From Nitrosomonas sp. (GTDB lineage Bacteria; Pseudomonadota; Gammaproteobacteria; Burkholderiales; Nitrosomonadaceae): a DNA stretch of 47,692 bases. Position 1 is the stretch's first letter. Each line of letters starts with the position of its first letter. Under the pieces are notes generated by a model that had not been told where the DNA came from, did no database searches, and saw only the letters and a program-made list of their open reading frames with translations. A program made the position numbers and the translations under genes. Location: positions 1 through 47,692 of the forward strand of contig JAGOKN010000013.1 of the NCBI GenBank assembly GCA_017994575.1, given 5' to 3'. Positions 10,014 to 20,810 of the stretch are shown one piece after another.

Positions 10014-10199
10014 CTAGCTTACAACAAGAAGCAGTGCCAATCCGATTAGCATTGAAGTCAAACCAACAAAACGTACCTGTTGATCATTAATTTCAATTAG
10101 TTTCCTGAATGCTTCTCGCCAAGTCTGAGGAGATAAGAATGGTAACATGCCTTCTAGAATTAACATTAATGCAATCGCACTCAGAAAATTTTCCCACAT
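10014..10199 (-). CDS. DUF2065 (YjeT-like) small membrane protein
   Basis: The product has 61 residues and two hydrophobic segments: SAIALMLILEGMLPFLSP near the N-terminus and VGLTSMLIGLALLLVV at the C-terminus. The middle REAFRKLIEINDQQVR is the family's typical polar linker. YjeT/DUF2065 genes commonly lie between hflC and purA or hisZ; that neighbourhood is conserved here. The function is unknown; the location suggests an inner-membrane partner of the HflKC complex. It is 42 bases upstream of hisZ. Confidence 0.9.
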   Translation of the reverse strand: MWENFLSAIALMLILEGMLPFLSPQTWREAFRKLIEINDQQVRFVGLTSMLIGLALLLVVS

Positions 10200-10259
10200 A
10201 CAGACACTCCCTGCTTAATCAAATATTAATCAAGCTTTCCAGAACAAGCATGAAAAAAC

Positions 10260-10314
10260 AAGAGGTTCTGTTTTAATCGAGTATAAAAAATAACTACGAT
10301 TTCCAGAACCTCTT
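10260..10314. repeat. 11-bp inverted repeat between hflC and the DUF2065 gene
   Basis: The arms are AAGAGGTTCTG (10260-10270) and CAGAACCTCTT (10304-10314), perfectly complementary over a 33-base AT-rich spacer. It lies in the 235-base gap after hflC. The long loop argues against a simple terminator; an operator or a processed RNA structure is possible. Confidence 0.4.
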
Positions 10315-10434
10315 CGTTAATTGTACAAAACAAATTACATATAATTTTTACTAATCGAGAAACACTTTACATTTATCAGAATTCTTGAGAACTCTAAATA
10401 TATCAATTCAAATGTATAAGTTCTAATCTTTAAG

Positions 10435-11310
10435 CTATTTACTTGTTGCAGGATTCTTCATATATTTGAAGAAATCTGAGGTGGGCTCAAGCACCAGCAT
10501 ATCGCTCTTGTTCTTGAATGATTGTTTGTAAGCGTCCATACTGCGCCAGAAAGCATAAAATTCGGAGTCTTTCTGAAATGCCGTAGCATAAGTTGCCGCT
10601 GCTTGACTATCACCATCACCCATTGTTTTCTGTGCTTCACGATAAGCCTCAGCTAGTATGACCTCTCGCTGACGATCAGCGTCAGCACGAATCTTCTCTG
10701 ACTCAGCAGCACCAGTAGAACGTAATTCATTAGCTACTCTTTTACGCTCGGCTTCCATACGTCTATATACCGACTCACTTACTTCTTGCGGTAAATCTAC
10801 TCGCTTCAAACGAACATCAACAACCTCGACTCCAATAGAACGAGCATCAGCATCCGCTTTTTGACGCATAATCTCCATGATCACATCGCGTTCACCTGAA
10901 ACCACATCATGAACAGTACGATTACCAAACTCGTCACGTAAGCTTGCATTGATAGTTTGTGCTAATCTTGTCTGTGCTAATCCTTCATCACCCCGAACAC
11001 TAATATAATATTGTTTCACATCGACAATACGCCACTTGACAAACAAATCTACCAAAACATTCTTTTTCTCAGAAGTAATAAAACGCTCAGGCTCTTCTGT
11101 GTTCATTGTCAAGATACGTTTTTCAAAAAAACGCACATTCTGAGCAAAAGGAATTTTGAAGTACAAACCAGGTTCAGTTTTAACATCAATTACCTCTCCT
11201 AATTGAAAAAGAATTGCTTGTTGCCGCTCATCTACAATATAAACAGCCGAGCTACCCAGAAAAAATATTGCAATAATAATTCCTGAAAATATTGACGTAA
11301 AATTTTTCAT
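10435..11310 (-). CDS. hflC: HflC, membrane protease modulator (SPFH/band 7)
   Basis: With HflK it forms the large periplasmic-facing assembly that surrounds the FtsH protease and tempers membrane-protein degradation. The 291 residues begin with one membrane anchor (IFSGIIIAIFFLGSSAVYIV) followed at once by the band 7 start VDERQQAILFQLGEV. A long Ala/Glu/Arg-rich helical region (EAERKRVANELRSTGAAESE) follows. The start codon directly abuts the hflK stop, so translation is almost certainly coupled. Confidence 0.96.
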   Translation of the reverse strand: MKNFTSIFSGIIIAIFFLGSSAVYIVDERQQAILFQLGEVIDVKTEPGLYFKIPFAQNVRFFEKRILTMNTEEPERFITSEKKNVLVDLFVKWRIVDVKQYYISVRGDEGLAQTRLAQTINASLRDEFGNRTVHDVVSGERDVIMEIMRQKADADARSIGVEVVDVRLKRVDLPQEVSESVYRRMEAERKRVANELRSTGAAESEKIRADADRQREVILAEAYREAQKTMGDGDSQAAATYATAFQKDSEFYAFWRSMDAYKQSFKNKSDMLVLEPTSDFFKYMKNPATSK

Positions 11311-12489
11311 CTATCTAATCTCCCTTTCACGACTGCGGAAAGATTCTCGTGTTCGTATAGCATTATCAGGCGCTGATTCCTGCGCAGATGGTGTTGTAGT
11401 TACAGGTGAAGCTGATGCAGATCCTGTCGTTTGAACCAATTTATCCAATGGCAAGTATAAAAGATTATTGCCATTTTTCTGATCTACTACGATTTTGCTT
11501 GTATTAGAAAGCACTTGTTGCATCATATCCATATACAAGCGCTCTCGAGTCACTTTGGGCGCTTTGCTATATTCAACAAGAATCTGCTCAAATCTTTCAG
11601 CATCACCTTCCGCACTGACAATCACTCGTTGCTTATACCCTTCAGATTCCTGAATCAATCGAGCTGCATTACCCACAGCTCTTGGAATGACGTCATTAGC
11701 ATAAGCCTGGCCTTCATTTTTTTGGCGCTCTCTATCTTGCCCGGCTTTCACTGCATCATCAAATGCAGCTTGAACCTGTTCTGGCGGTTGTGCATTCTGC
11801 ATGGTTACTTTACTGATAGAGATTCCTATTTCATATCGATCCAGAATCTTCTGCATCAATTGAGTAGCATTAGCAGCAACTTGCTCGCGGCCTTCGTAAA
11901 GAACATAGTCCATTTTACTTTTACCGATTACTTGTCTAATTGCGGTTTCTGCAGCTTGCAAAACGGCATCATCAGGATTCCGATTTTTGAAAAGGAAATT
12001 TTCTGGATTGTTCAGAATATATTGAACGGCAAACTGAATATCAATGATATTTTCATCATCAGTTAACATCAATGATTCTCTGAGCACCTTGCTTCTTACA
12101 TTATTTCGATAGCCAATTTCGACGGTACGAACTTGACTGACATTCACCATTTCAACTTTCTCGATAGGATAGGGAAAATGCCATCGCAAGCCTGCTGGCG
12201 CTGTATCAGTATATTGACCAAACCGTAATACCACACCTCTTTGTCCCTCATCCACAATGTAGAAACCACTAGCCAACCACACCACGGCAAGTATCACCAG
12301 AATCAATACAATATTTCCACCACTCTGTTGCTTTGGAGTTTTATCTTTTGATCCATCATCACCTCCGTCACTTCTTTTCTGACCAAAAATATTGTTGATC
12401 TTTTTATTGACATTGCGGAGAACATCATCCAGATCTGGTGGACCAGAGTCGCCTTTATTTCTTCCCCATTGTGGATCATTTAATCCCAT
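11311..12489 (-). CDS. hflK: HflK, membrane protease modulator (SPFH/band 7)
   Basis: The product is the 392-residue partner of HflC. A polar Gly/Asp-rich cytosolic N-terminus of about 60 residues (MGLNDPQWGRNKGDSGPPDL) precedes one membrane segment (NIVLILVILAVVWLASGFYI). The SPFH domain then begins at VDEGQRGVVLRFGQY. A Ser/Thr/Ala-rich C-terminal tail follows the helical region. It lies 21 bases downstream of hflX and abuts hflC, in the standard hfq-hflX-hflK-hflC order. Confidence 0.96.
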   Translation of the reverse strand: MGLNDPQWGRNKGDSGPPDLDDVLRNVNKKINNIFGQKRSDGGDDGSKDKTPKQQSGGNIVLILVILAVVWLASGFYIVDEGQRGVVLRFGQYTDTAPAGLRWHFPYPIEKVEMVNVSQVRTVEIGYRNNVRSKVLRESLMLTDDENIIDIQFAVQYILNNPENFLFKNRNPDDAVLQAAETAIRQVIGKSKMDYVLYEGREQVAANATQLMQKILDRYEIGISISKVTMQNAQPPEQVQAAFDDAVKAGQDRERQKNEGQAYANDVIPRAVGNAARLIQESEGYKQRVIVSAEGDAERFEQILVEYSKAPKVTRERLYMDMMQQVLSNTSKIVVDQKNGNNLLYLPLDKLVQTTGSASASPVTTTPSAQESAPDNAIRTRESFRSREREIR

Positions 12490-12510
12490 AATAATTCCTG
12501 TTTTGTTCGT

Positions 12511-13689
12511 TCAAAAAAGTTCTTGTACCGTAGCACAACTTCCAATTACTTTCTTAGTATCTTTAGAATTCTCGTACAATTTTCTGGAGTTTCCTGCAAT
12601 TGTTTCTGTCAATGCTTGCCTTACAAGCTCTATACCCTCACCAGTCTTTGCACTTAAACGAATGCGAGATATTCTATCATATTCATCGCGTATGCAACCT
12701 TTACCGGCCGTTCCTAAGTCTAAGTCGATCAAATCTATCTTGTTTAAAATTAAAATTTGAGGAATAGTATCAGCACCAATTTCTTTCAGTATTTTATTGA
12801 CTTCATCAACCTGCTCATCTCTAGTGGGATTACTAGCATCTACCACATGAAGTAGTATATCGGCCTGAACAGTTTCTTCAAGCGTTGCTCGAAAGGCTGC
12901 TATCAAAGTATGCGGTAATTCGCGAATAAATCCCACCGTATCAGAAATTACTGCCGAACCACTTCCAGCAAGATATAGTTTTCGCGTTGTTGTATCCAAT
13001 GTGGCGAATAGCTGATCAGCGGTATAAGATTGCGCACGTGTTAATTTATTGAATAAGGTTGACTTACCTGCATTGGTATAACCAACAATAGATACTGACA
13101 ACACCTCTGTGCGTTGCCTTGATCGCCTTTGAACATTTCGTTGTCGTTGAAGTATCGATAACTTTTCTTTCAGTAATTTAACTCGTTTTTTAATCAATCG
13201 GCGATCCGTCTCTAATTGAGTTTCTCCTGGACCGCGCAAACCAATGCCTCCCTTTTGTCGCTCAAGATGCGTCCATCCACGCACTAAACGAGTAGCAAGG
13301 TGCTCAAGCTGTGCAAGCTCAACCTGAAGCTTTCCTTCATAACTTTTAGCACGTTGAGCAAATATATCCAAAATCAAACTAGTACGATCAATAACACTAC
13401 AATCTAAGCGCAAAGATAAGTTTCGTTGTTGAGCTGGCGATAGGTCATGATTAAATATGATTAGCGAAGCTTGAGTTTGCACTATAAGCTGCGTTATCTC
13501 ATTTACTTTTCCGCTTCCAACATAGGTTGTCGGATCTGGGCGAGAGCGTTTTCCTTCGACAATAGCTACCACTTGAAGCTTATCGCTAAGAGCTAGTTGC
13601 TGCAATTCCTGCAAACGCTCTGAATAAGCATTATCACCAAAATCCAGACTGACCAAAATTGCTGTATTAGCAGCTTTCAACTTGTGCAT
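12511..13689 (-). CDS. hflX: Ribosome-splitting GTPase HflX
   Basis: HflX is a GTPase that splits stalled or stressed 70S ribosomes. The 392 residues contain the N-terminal HflX domain ([17 protein letters not shown]), the Arg-rich helical linker with [18 protein letters not shown], and a TRAFAC G domain. In the G domain, G1 is [10 protein letters not shown]3 is DTVGFIREL and G4 is NKID. Length and motifs are normal. It lies 23 bases downstream of hfq. Confidence 0.97.
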   Translation of the reverse strand: MHKLKAANTAILVSLDFGDNAYSERLQELQQLALSDKLQVVAIVEGKRSRPDPTTYVGSGKVNEITQLIVQTQASLIIFNHDLSPAQQRNLSLRLDCSVIDRTSLILDIFAQRAKSYEGKLQVELAQLEHLATRLVRGWTHLERQKGGIGLRGPGETQLETDRRLIKKRVKLLKEKLSILQRQRNVQRRSRQRTEVLSVSIVGYTNAGKSTLFNKLTRAQSYTADQLFATLDTTTRKLYLAGSGSAVISDTVGFIRELPHTLIAAFRATLEETVQADILLHVVDASNPTRDEQVDEVNKILKEIGADTIPQILILNKIDLIDLDLGTAGKGCIRDEYDRISRIRLSAKTGEGIELVRQALTETIAGNSRKLYENSKDTKKVIGSCATVQELF

Positions 13690-13712
13690 ACCAGAATGCG
13701 AATGCTCAGGTT

Positions 13713-13958
13713 CTAAGTATCACGTACTTCTGTTGTTTCAACGGGAATAGTCACTGCTCTTGCAGGTACAACTGTAGAGATTGCATGTTTATATACCATT
13801 TGTGTAACCGAGTTCTTTAAAAGCACAACATATTGATCAAATGAATCAATCTGCCCTTGCAATTTAATACCGTTCACTAGATATATAGAAACTGGAATAT
13901 GCTCTTTCCGCAATATATTCAGAAATGGATCTTGAAGTAACTGTCCCTTATTACCCAT
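13713..13958 (-). CDS. hfq: RNA chaperone Hfq
   Basis: Hfq is a ring-shaped Sm-like protein that pairs small RNAs with mRNAs. The 81-residue form has the Sm1 region ([39 protein letters not shown]) and the Sm2 signature YKHAIST. The C-terminal tail is short (about 13 residues), as in many betaproteobacteria. It heads the hfq-hflX-hflK-hflC run; the promoter should lie in 13959-14130. Confidence 0.98.
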   Translation of the reverse strand: MGNKGQLLQDPFLNILRKEHIPVSIYLVNGIKLQGQIDSFDQYVVLLKNSVTQMVYKHAISTVVPARAVTIPVETTEVRDT

Positions 13959-14131
13959 GGGTAATTCCCTATTCTAATTATTGGTTATTGGAATAGTGAC
14001 TCTACTTTATTTTTAAATGTAAATCTACACCCGATTGCATCAACACTCGAACACTAGGATATTAAGGAAGAAACTCCTGATAATTCGATTATTTACACTA
14101 ACACTAATACAAAATAAGTATGTCTGGACAA

Positions 14132-14164
14132 AAGCATCCAAGTCATGCTATGGCTTGGATGCTT
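14132..14164 (-). terminator. Likely terminator after cytochrome c peroxidase gene
   Basis: Perfect 11-bp arms AAGCATCCAAG and CTTGGATGCTT flank an 11-base loop, 65 bases past the peroxidase stop. On the minus strand the stem runs into a short TTTT. It separates the peroxidase gene from hfq. Confidence 0.65.
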
Positions 14165-14228
14165 AAACCCTAATATATCTCAACAGTATAAGACTTGAAA
14201 AAGTTTCGGCTCTTCAAGTGAATACAAA

Positions 14229-15221
14229 TTAAAATGGTATAGGTTTGGGCGTATTATTATTTGAAGGTGGCAGGATAGGCATCTTAATATTAGGTTGCTC
14301 GCCCGTAAGTGTCTTCAGGAAGGCTACGATACTATCTATCTCTTTTTTATTAAAATCACGATCCAATTGAACTTTACCCATTGTTTTAACAGCATCCTCC
14401 AATGAAAATGTAGCGCCATCATGAAAATAGGGGTAGGTTAATTCAATATTACGTAAAGTAGGCACCTTGAAAACATTTAGGTCAGTATCTTTCCCAGTAA
14501 CTGCTTTTCTGCCTTCTGCTTTATTGGTTGTTTTATAGGGATGGTGAACACCAAACTTTTGATAAAGAGCGCCGCCGACTGCAGGTCCATTGTGACAGCC
14601 TGAACAACCACTACTCTTGAATAATTCATATCCTTCCAGCTCTTGTTGATTCAGCGCTTTCTTGTCTCCCTCTAGCCATTTATCAAAACGCGATCCCGGT
14701 GTTACTAAGGTTTCCTCGAAAGCAGCAATTGCGGTAGTTACCCGATCGATATCAACCTGATCGGAATCAAATGCTTTTTGAAAATGTGCACGATATTGAG
14801 GAATAGACTGCAGCACTTCAACAGCCGCTTTATGCGTTGATGCCATTTCTCCTGGATTGGCAATTGGGCCACCAGCTTGTTCTTTTAAATCCTTCGCACG
14901 CCCATCCCAGAATTGCGCCAGATTCATGCTGGCATTTAATACGGTTGGTGCATTAATAGGACCTTGCTGCCATGCGTGACCTATTGAAGTTGGGATATTA
15001 TCTGTTCCACCCATGCTAAGATTATGACAAGAGTTACAGGAAATGAAACCTGATTTTGATAAACGTGGATCAAAAAACAACATCTTACCCAATTCAACCA
15101 TTTCAGCATTCTTTACATTTGCAGCTTTGATGGGTTGGATAGGTTCATTGGCCGAAACATTCATCGAAGTTACAAGAGCGCCGATTGATAACAGCGACGC
15201 AACCAGTGTACGTATCTTCAT
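14229..15221 (-). CDS. Dihaem cytochrome c peroxidase
   Basis: This periplasmic enzyme reduces H2O2 to water with electrons from small c-type cytochromes. From the ATG at 15221 (AGGGA about 8 bases upstream) the product has 330 residues; longer in-frame starts would bury the signal peptide. The signal peptide ends near NVSA before NEPIQP. Haem sites are CNSCH at 62-66 (low-potential peroxidatic domain) and CSGCH at 206-210 (high-potential domain). The motif TLRNIELTYPYFHDG is typical of the family. Nitrosomonas europaea has a well-studied homologue that works without prior reduction. Upstream gene rppH reads the same way. Confidence 0.94.
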   Translation of the reverse strand: MKIRTLVASLLSIGALVTSMNVSANEPIQPIKAANVKNAEMVELGKMLFFDPRLSKSGFISCNSCHNLSMGGTDNIPTSIGHAWQQGPINAPTVLNASMNLAQFWDGRAKDLKEQAGGPIANPGEMASTHKAAVEVLQSIPQYRAHFQKAFDSDQVDIDRVTTAIAAFEETLVTPGSRFDKWLEGDKKALNQQELEGYELFKSSGCSGCHNGPAVGGALYQKFGVHHPYKTTNKAEGRKAVTGKDTDLNVFKVPTLRNIELTYPYFHDGATFSLEDAVKTMGKVQLDRDFNKKEIDSIVAFLKTLTGEQPNIKMPILPPSNNNTPKPIPF

Positions 15222-15406
15222 CTGTATTTTCCCTAAAAAACGGCTGTGATGGCGCAGCCGATTACGCCTGATGAAACACCCACAAATGGGAGTCTTAAAT
15301 AGAACGGAGCAGTAATCAATACATTTCTGTAAATTCACTGAATAACTTAATCCCTCCTTAGATGCTTTATTTTTAATACTGCAGAAAACTTTGGACAACG
15401 ACTGGA

Positions 15407-15967
15407 TTATTCATTCAATTCGAGTTGATTAGTTAAGATTCCACCGTTTCCTTTAGTCATACTATTCTTTTCATAAGCAGTGTTTGGACAAGGATCCGTT
15501 TTTAGTAAACGTGACAGCTCTGTCAACGCCTGTTTGTAAACTTTACGTTTAAATTCAACAACGGAATCTAGCTCAACCCAATATTGATTCCAACGCCATG
15601 CATCAAATTCCGGATGCGAACTTCTTCGCAGGGATACATCACTATCGCGCCCAATCAATCGTAGTAAATACCAAATCTGTTTCTGCCCCTTATAATTCCC
15701 ACGCCACTCACGCCGTATCCATCGATCTGGAACTTCATACCGCAGCCAATCGCGCGTACGCCCAACAATCTCTACATGATTTGGACGTAATCCCACCTCT
15801 TCGGTTAATTCCCGATACATAGCTTGTTCTGGGCTTTCTCCCGATTTAATCCCCCCCTGAGGGAATTGCCAAGAGTTCTGTCTAATTCGTTTGCCCCAAA
15901 AAACTTCGTTTTTTGAATTTAGCAAAATAATACCGACATTGGGGCGATATCCGTTACGGTCAATCAT
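15407..15967 (-). CDS. rppH: RNA 5'-pyrophosphohydrolase (Nudix)
   Basis: RppH removes pyrophosphate from 5'-triphosphate mRNA ends, which opens them to decay. The start at 15967 gives the family's normal beginning [15 protein letters not shown]; an upstream start would add seven residues. The Nudix box is complete: [20 protein letters not shown] then VGL. The flanking WQFPQGG and the later EFDAWRW are RppH hallmarks. The 186 residues include a poorly conserved C-terminal tail of about 30 residues. It is divergent from proS, as in many betaproteobacteria. Confidence 0.96.
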   Translation of the reverse strand: MIDRNGYRPNVGIILLNSKNEVFWGKRIRQNSWQFPQGGIKSGESPEQAMYRELTEEVGLRPNHVEIVGRTRDWLRYEVPDRWIRREWRGNYKGQKQIWYLLRLIGRDSDVSLRRSSHPEFDAWRWNQYWVELDSVVEFKRKVYKQALTELSRLLKTDPCPNTAYEKNSMTKGNGGILTNQLELNE

Positions 15968-16187
15968 GTGAATTACCCATATGACCAATCAAATGCTTGG
16001 ATTTTTTCATACTTTACTAGAGATTGAAAGCGTCCATAAAACAAAAACCCATACTTTCGTTATCGTTCTTGTTTTTCTTACCCATCTACGATTAGAAATC
16101 AATATTCAATAAATAGACGAATCCACACCGGTTCAATTATTTCAAGGTAAAATTACTACAACTTTATTATCATAATGGAATTATCTC

Positions 16188-17897
16188 ATGCGCGTCTCGC
16201 AATTTTTCATTTCAACACTTAAAGAAGCCCCCACCGAAGCAGAATTAATAAGTCACAAATTGATGTTACGCGCTGGATTGATAAAACGTCTTGGTAGTGG
16301 ATTATATACGTGGATGCCTTTGGGTTTAAGAGTACTCCGGAAAATAGAAAATATTGTTCGTACAGAGATGAATAAAAGTGGTGCCATAGAGGTTCTGATG
16401 CCTGCTATACAACCCGCAGAATTGTGGCATGAAACCGGTCGATGGGATGTGTTCGGACCACAAATGCTAAAAATCAAGGATCGCCACGAGCATAGTTTTT
16501 GTTTTGGTCCAACCCATGAAGAAATCATAACCGACATAGCTCGAAGAGAAATCAAAAGCTATCGCCAATTACCTGTCAATTTCTACCAAATACAAACAAA
16601 ATTTCGTGATGAAATTCGTCCTCGTTTCGGTGTAATGCGTGCACGAGAATTCCTAATGAAAGATTCGTATTCATTTCATACGAATGAAAACAGCTTAGCG
16701 CAAACTTATCAACTAATGTATGAAACCTATAGCCGCATTTTCACTCGCCTTGGATTAAAGTTCCGTGCTGTTGCTGCTGACACTGGCGCTATAGGAGGCA
16801 GTGGCTCACATGAATTTCATGTTTTAGCAGATTCTGGTGAAGACGCTATCGCATTTTGTCCTGACTCTGACTATGCTGCCAATATCGAATTGGCTAGTTC
16901 ACTGTCCACCCGACAGGAGCGTGCAGAACCTACCAGCATTATGCAGAAAATCCACACACCTGAGAAAAAGGCGTGCGCTGAAGTTGCAGACTATCTCAAT
17001 GTCCCTCTGCCAAACACTGTAAAAACACTCGCGATAAAAGCCAATAATAAAATATATTTTCTACTACTGCGCGGCGATCATCAACTCAACGAATTAAAAG
17101 TAAGGAAAATACCTTTCTTATCAGAATATCAGATGGCAAGTGAAGAGGATATCCTACAGACTGCAGGAACATTACCCGGATATATCGGTCCAGTAGGGGT
17201 AGAAGCTTGCATCATTGCTGATCATGCTGTCATTAACATGAGTAATTTTGTTTGTGGTGCAAATGAAGAAGGATACCATTTAACCCATGTGAATTTCGGT
17301 CGTGATCTGAAATTACCGGAGCATATATTTGATATACGAAATGTTGTATCTGGAGATACATCTCCAGATGGCAAGGGAAAATTAGAGATTTGTCGTGGTA
17401 TTGAAGTTGGGCATATTTTTCAATTGAGAACAAAATACTCTGAAATCATGAAAGCTAGCTATCTTGACGAATCAGGTCAATCCCAATATATGGAAATGGG
17501 ATGCTATGGTATCGGAATTTCACGTATTGTAGCTGCTGCCATTGAACAAAATCATGATGAACATGGCATAATTTTTCCAACCTCGATGGCACCTTTCCAG
17601 CTTGTGATTGTTCCAATCGGGCTGCACAAAAACATTCAGGTCAGAGAAACCGTGGAAAAGTTATATCAACAATTTTCTGATGCTCACATCGAAGTACTGT
17701 TAGATGATCGTGATGAACGTCCCGGCGTCATGTTTGCTGATATGGAATTAATTGGAATCCCGCACCGGATTGTTGTCGGTGAGCGAGGTCTAAAACAAAC
17801 TCTCGTTGAATATCAAGGACGAAAAGACCAAGCATCACAAGCCATACCTATCAATGAAATTTTCTCATTCATAAAGACTCAATTATGTATCAGTTAA
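16188..17897 (+). CDS. proS: Prolyl-tRNA synthetase
   Basis: This class II synthetase of the bacterial type has 569 residues. Motif 1 lies around [20 protein letters not shown], motif 2 is [20 protein letters not shown] and motif 3 contains [10 protein letters not shown]. Between motifs 2 and 3 the editing (INS) domain is present at about residues 230-380 and hydrolyses Ala-tRNA(Pro). A C-terminal anticodon-binding domain follows ([10 protein letters not shown]). The 3' end overlaps the lytic transglycosylase gene by 13 bases. Confidence 0.98.
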   Translation: MRVSQFFISTLKEAPTEAELISHKLMLRAGLIKRLGSGLYTWMPLGLRVLRKIENIVRTEMNKSGAIEVLMPAIQPAELWHETGRWDVFGPQMLKIKDRHEHSFCFGPTHEEIITDIARREIKSYRQLPVNFYQIQTKFRDEIRPRFGVMRAREFLMKDSYSFHTNENSLAQTYQLMYETYSRIFTRLGLKFRAVAADTGAIGGSGSHEFHVLADSGEDAIAFCPDSDYAANIELASSLSTRQERAEPTSIMQKIHTPEKKACAEVADYLNVPLPNTVKTLAIKANNKIYFLLLRGDHQLNELKVRKIPFLSEYQMASEEDILQTAGTLPGYIGPVGVEACIIADHAVINMSNFVCGANEEGYHLTHVNFGRDLKLPEHIFDIRNVVSGDTSPDGKGKLEICRGIEVGHIFQLRTKYSEIMKASYLDESGQSQYMEMGCYGIGISRIVAAAIEQNHDEHGIIFPTSMAPFQLVIVPIGLHKNIQVRETVEKLYQQFSDAHIEVLLDDRDERPGVMFADMELIGIPHRIVVGERGLKQTLVEYQGRKDQASQAIPINEIFSFIKTQLCIS

Positions 17898-18487
17898 TTT
17901 GCACGATATTAATTCTGCTGCCTTCCATCAATTTGTTGCATGCAAGTCAAGACTATAAAGAGTTAGCAGCCAGTACTCAGACCATCACGTTACACGAGAC
18001 AAGCGACCAAGCTGTTTCATATAGTGATTATGCTGCCATGGTTGACAACATTACTTGGCTTGTCAGCATGAGTCGTCGATTAGAAAAATTCATACCCAAT
18101 ATAATAGAACGCGAAGAATTTCTAAGAACAGTCTATTACGAAGCAACTCGCGCGGGACTCGATCCTCAACTCGTGTTAAGTATCATCCAGGTTGAAAGTG
18201 GTTTTAAGAAATATGCCATTTCACATTCGGGCGCACGCGGCTATATGCAAGTAATGCCATTCTGGGTAGATGCCATTGGTCATCCAGATCACAATCTGTT
18301 TCACTTGCGTGTCAACTTGCGTTATGGATGCACGATTCTTCGTCATTATCTAATTAAAGAAAATGGTAACTATTTCCGTGCACTGAGTAGATATAACGGT
18401 AGCTTGGGTGAGGCCGCGTATCCTCAACTTGTATTCAACAAATGGGCGAGTAATTGGCGATATTCTTTATCTTCGCCTAATAGCTAA
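17885..18487 (+). CDS. Lytic transglycosylase (SLT family)
   Basis: The product is a 200-residue exported murein lyase. A signal peptide ([17 protein letters not shown]) is followed by a roughly 60-residue linker and then the SLT domain. The catalytic Glu is E104 in SIIQVESGF, followed by [12 protein letters not shown] and [12 protein letters not shown], and then SRYNGS. It should cleave peptidoglycan glycan strands with 1,6-anhydro product formation. Translation is coupled to proS by a 13-base overlap. Confidence 0.92.
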   Translation: MYQLICTILILLPSINLLHASQDYKELAASTQTITLHETSDQAVSYSDYAAMVDNITWLVSMSRRLEKFIPNIIEREEFLRTVYYEATRAGLDPQLVLSIIQVESGFKKYAISHSGARGYMQVMPFWVDAIGHPDHNLFHLRVNLRYGCTILRHYLIKENGNYFRALSRYNGSLGEAAYPQLVFNKWASNWRYSLSSPNS

Positions 18488-18535
18488 CAACTAAACTGCT
18501 TCGTATTGATTAAGGGAAGGAACATCAGCAATCTC

Positions 18536-18997
18536 TCACTTAACAGATTTAGATCCAATAAACCTTTCTATACTTTCGCGAGAAATAATACCCAACTGGC
18601 GTGCGGCAGGCTTTCCATCCGGATCAAAAAAGTAGGTACTCGGTAACAGAGAGATATCATCCAATTGTGATGCTATCTGCCGGTTACCCATTACTGTAGG
18701 ATATGTGATTGACATCGATTGGACAAAATCCATGACCACTTTAGGATCACTAAAATCCATCGCCACACCGATCACCATGACATCTTGACGATCCTTATAT
18801 AAAGCAATCAGATCGGGTATTTCTTTCAGACAAGGTGGGCACCAAGTAGCCCAGAAATTAACCAGTACCCAGCGCCCTTTATAGTCCTCAAGCTTATGGA
18901 TTTTCCCTGTCGAGTCCTGAAACTGGAATGCTTGTGCTTGCATACTAAGCAGCAGAACCATTAAGCAAAATATCACTAATCGCATACGTTTCATCAT
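18536..18997 (-). CDS. TlpA-like periplasmic thioredoxin
   Basis: The ATG at 18997 gives a product of 153 residues with a clean signal peptide (MMKRMRLVIFCLMVLLLSMQ, cleavage after AQA). A GTG at 19030 would add 11 residues before it. The redox site is CPPC (Cys53, Cys56) in WATWCPPCLKEIP, with the cis-Pro in LLPSTYF. Such proteins reduce or exchange disulfides outside the membrane, often for cytochrome c maturation; the partner is unknown. It lies 52 bases after leuA on the same strand and converges with the transglycosylase gene. Confidence 0.9.
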   Translation of the reverse strand: MMKRMRLVIFCLMVLLLSMQAQAFQFQDSTGKIHKLEDYKGRWVLVNFWATWCPPCLKEIPDLIALYKDRQDVMVIGVAMDFSDPKVVMDFVQSMSITYPTVMGNRQIASQLDDISLLPSTYFFDPDGKPAARQLGIISRESIERFIGSKSVK

Positions 18998-19049
18998 CTT
19001 ATTGTAGAACTCCCATATGACCTCTCTCACCCACCAATCCTTGAACCAG

Positions 19050-20582
19050 CTATACTTGCGGATGAGCTCGTTCCAATTTGCTACACAGCTTATTCAATGC
19101 ACTTAGGTAAGCTTTTGCAGATGCCACAACGATATCCGTGTCTGCTCCATGACCATTAACAATACGATCAGATTTCCGAAGCCGTACCGTGACTTCCCCT
19201 TGCGCATCCGTACCACTGGTAATATTGTTAACTGAAAACAATTGCAACTCAACTCCACTTGCCAACAGCGCTTCGATAGCCCTGAAAGTTGCATCAACTG
19301 GACCACTTCCCTGCGATTCAGCACGCATCTCATTACCATTATCCGAGATCACTATGCGTGCGTAAGGAATCTCGCCTGTTTCACAATGCACAGTTAGTGA
19401 AATAAGTCGATAACACTCTTGCAGTATCAGCACCTCATCTGAAACTAATGCATGCAAATCTTCATCAAAAATCTCATGCTTTTTATCAGCCAATTCCTTG
19501 AAACGCATAAATGTATTATTAAGCATTTCTTCGGACTCCAGTTCGATACCCAATTCCATCAGACGATTACGAAAAGCATTCCGCCCAGAATGCTTGCCTA
19601 ATAGCAACTTGTTTGCATTCCAGCCAACATCTTCTGCTCGCATGATTTCGTAGGTTTCGCGATGTTTCAATACGCCATCCTGATGAATACCTGATTCATG
19701 GGCAAAAGCATTCGCTCCAACGATTGCTTTATTGGGTTGCACAGGAAAACCAGTAATACCAGATACCAACTTACTTGCCGCAACAATATGTGTGGCATCG
19801 ATTCTGGTATCACAGGCAAAGTAATCCTGGCGGGTACGTACTGCCATAACGATCTCTTCGAGTGCTGCATTGCCTGCTCTTTCACCCAGACCGTTGATAG
19901 TACATTCGACTTGCCTTGCGCCATTCATTACTGCAGCCAACGAATTAGCCACAGCCAACCCCAAATCATTATGACAATGAACTGAGAAGATTGCTTTATC
20001 AGAATTAGGAATACGTTCTCGCAAGCTACGAATCAACTTACCGAATTGCTCTGGCATGGTATACCCAACGGTGTCTGGAATATTTAATGTGGTCGCACCT
20101 GCATCAATAACCGCCTCAAGAATCTGGCATAGAAAATCAATTTCTGATCGACCCGCATCTTCTGGTGAGAATTCAACATTATCAGTATATTGACGCGCCC
20201 ATTTCACCGCTTTCACAGCTTGAGCAATCACCTGTTCTGGCGACATCCGAAGTTTATTCTTCATGTGAATGGGAGATGTCGCAATAAAAGTATGAATACG
20301 TGCCGATTGCGCTCCCTTCAGCGCTTCTCCGGCACGCTGGATATCAGCTTCTATTGCACGTGCTAAACCACATACCACGCTTTCTTTAACCGAATCGGCA
20401 ACGGCTTTAACCGCTTCAAAATCCCCATTTGAGGCTGCAGGAAAACCCGCTTCAATCACATCCACTCCCATGCGCTCTAACTGCCAAGCAATGCGCACCT
20501 TCTCCTCTTTGGTCATGGATGCACCAGGACTCTGTTCGCCATCACGCAGGGTTGTATCAAAAATAATTAAATGCTCTTGCAT
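19050..20582 (-). CDS. leuA: 2-isopropylmalate synthase
   Basis: LeuA condenses acetyl-CoA with 2-oxoisovalerate, the first step specific to leucine. The 510 residues hold the N-terminal TIM barrel with [14 protein letters not shown], the metal-site [13 protein letters not shown] and [13 protein letters not shown]. The C-terminal leucine-binding regulatory domain is present ([19 protein letters not shown] to the end). It closes the ilv-psd-pssA-leuA run and uses the oxoacid made by the upstream ilv products. Confidence 0.97.
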   Translation of the reverse strand: MQEHLIIFDTTLRDGEQSPGASMTKEEKVRIAWQLERMGVDVIEAGFPAASNGDFEAVKAVADSVKESVVCGLARAIEADIQRAGEALKGAQSARIHTFIATSPIHMKNKLRMSPEQVIAQAVKAVKWARQYTDNVEFSPEDAGRSEIDFLCQILEAVIDAGATTLNIPDTVGYTMPEQFGKLIRSLRERIPNSDKAIFSVHCHNDLGLAVANSLAAVMNGARQVECTINGLGERAGNAALEEIVMAVRTRQDYFACDTRIDATHIVAASKLVSGITGFPVQPNKAIVGANAFAHESGIHQDGVLKHRETYEIMRAEDVGWNANKLLLGKHSGRNAFRNRLMELGIELESEEMLNNTFMRFKELADKKHEIFDEDLHALVSDEVLILQECYRLISLTVHCETGEIPYARIVISDNGNEMRAESQGSGPVDATFRAIEALLASGVELQLFSVNNITSGTDAQGEVTVRLRKSDRIVNGHGADTDIVVASAKAYLSALNKLCSKLERAHPQV

Positions 20583-20810
20583 TATGCTCTCCGCTTTAGG
20601 AAGAAAACTTAAAATATGCTAAAACTCGTTTTGCGAATTTTATAGGGAAGATGGAAAGTAGGAGATAGAAATTTAGCGCACAAGGCGCAATAACAGCTCC
20701 ACCAGAAACTCAGGAACTGATACTAAACTGAATATATTAAAATGATTGATTACTGCCATAGGAATGGAATATAAATAATTTTATCTTTTTGTGCTCAATG
20801 ACTCACGCTA

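Noticed and set aside
15221-15398. Longer N-terminus for the cytochrome c peroxidase (59 extra residues)
   Set aside because: It would place a basic, Cys-containing stretch before a perfect signal peptide; the start at 15221 has its own AGGGA.
20583-20810. Leucine attenuator or riboswitch before leuA
   Set aside because: No Leu-rich leader frame, paired stems or T-run were seen in the leader upstream of 20582, and the 228-base gap lies after pssA without a T-box-like element.
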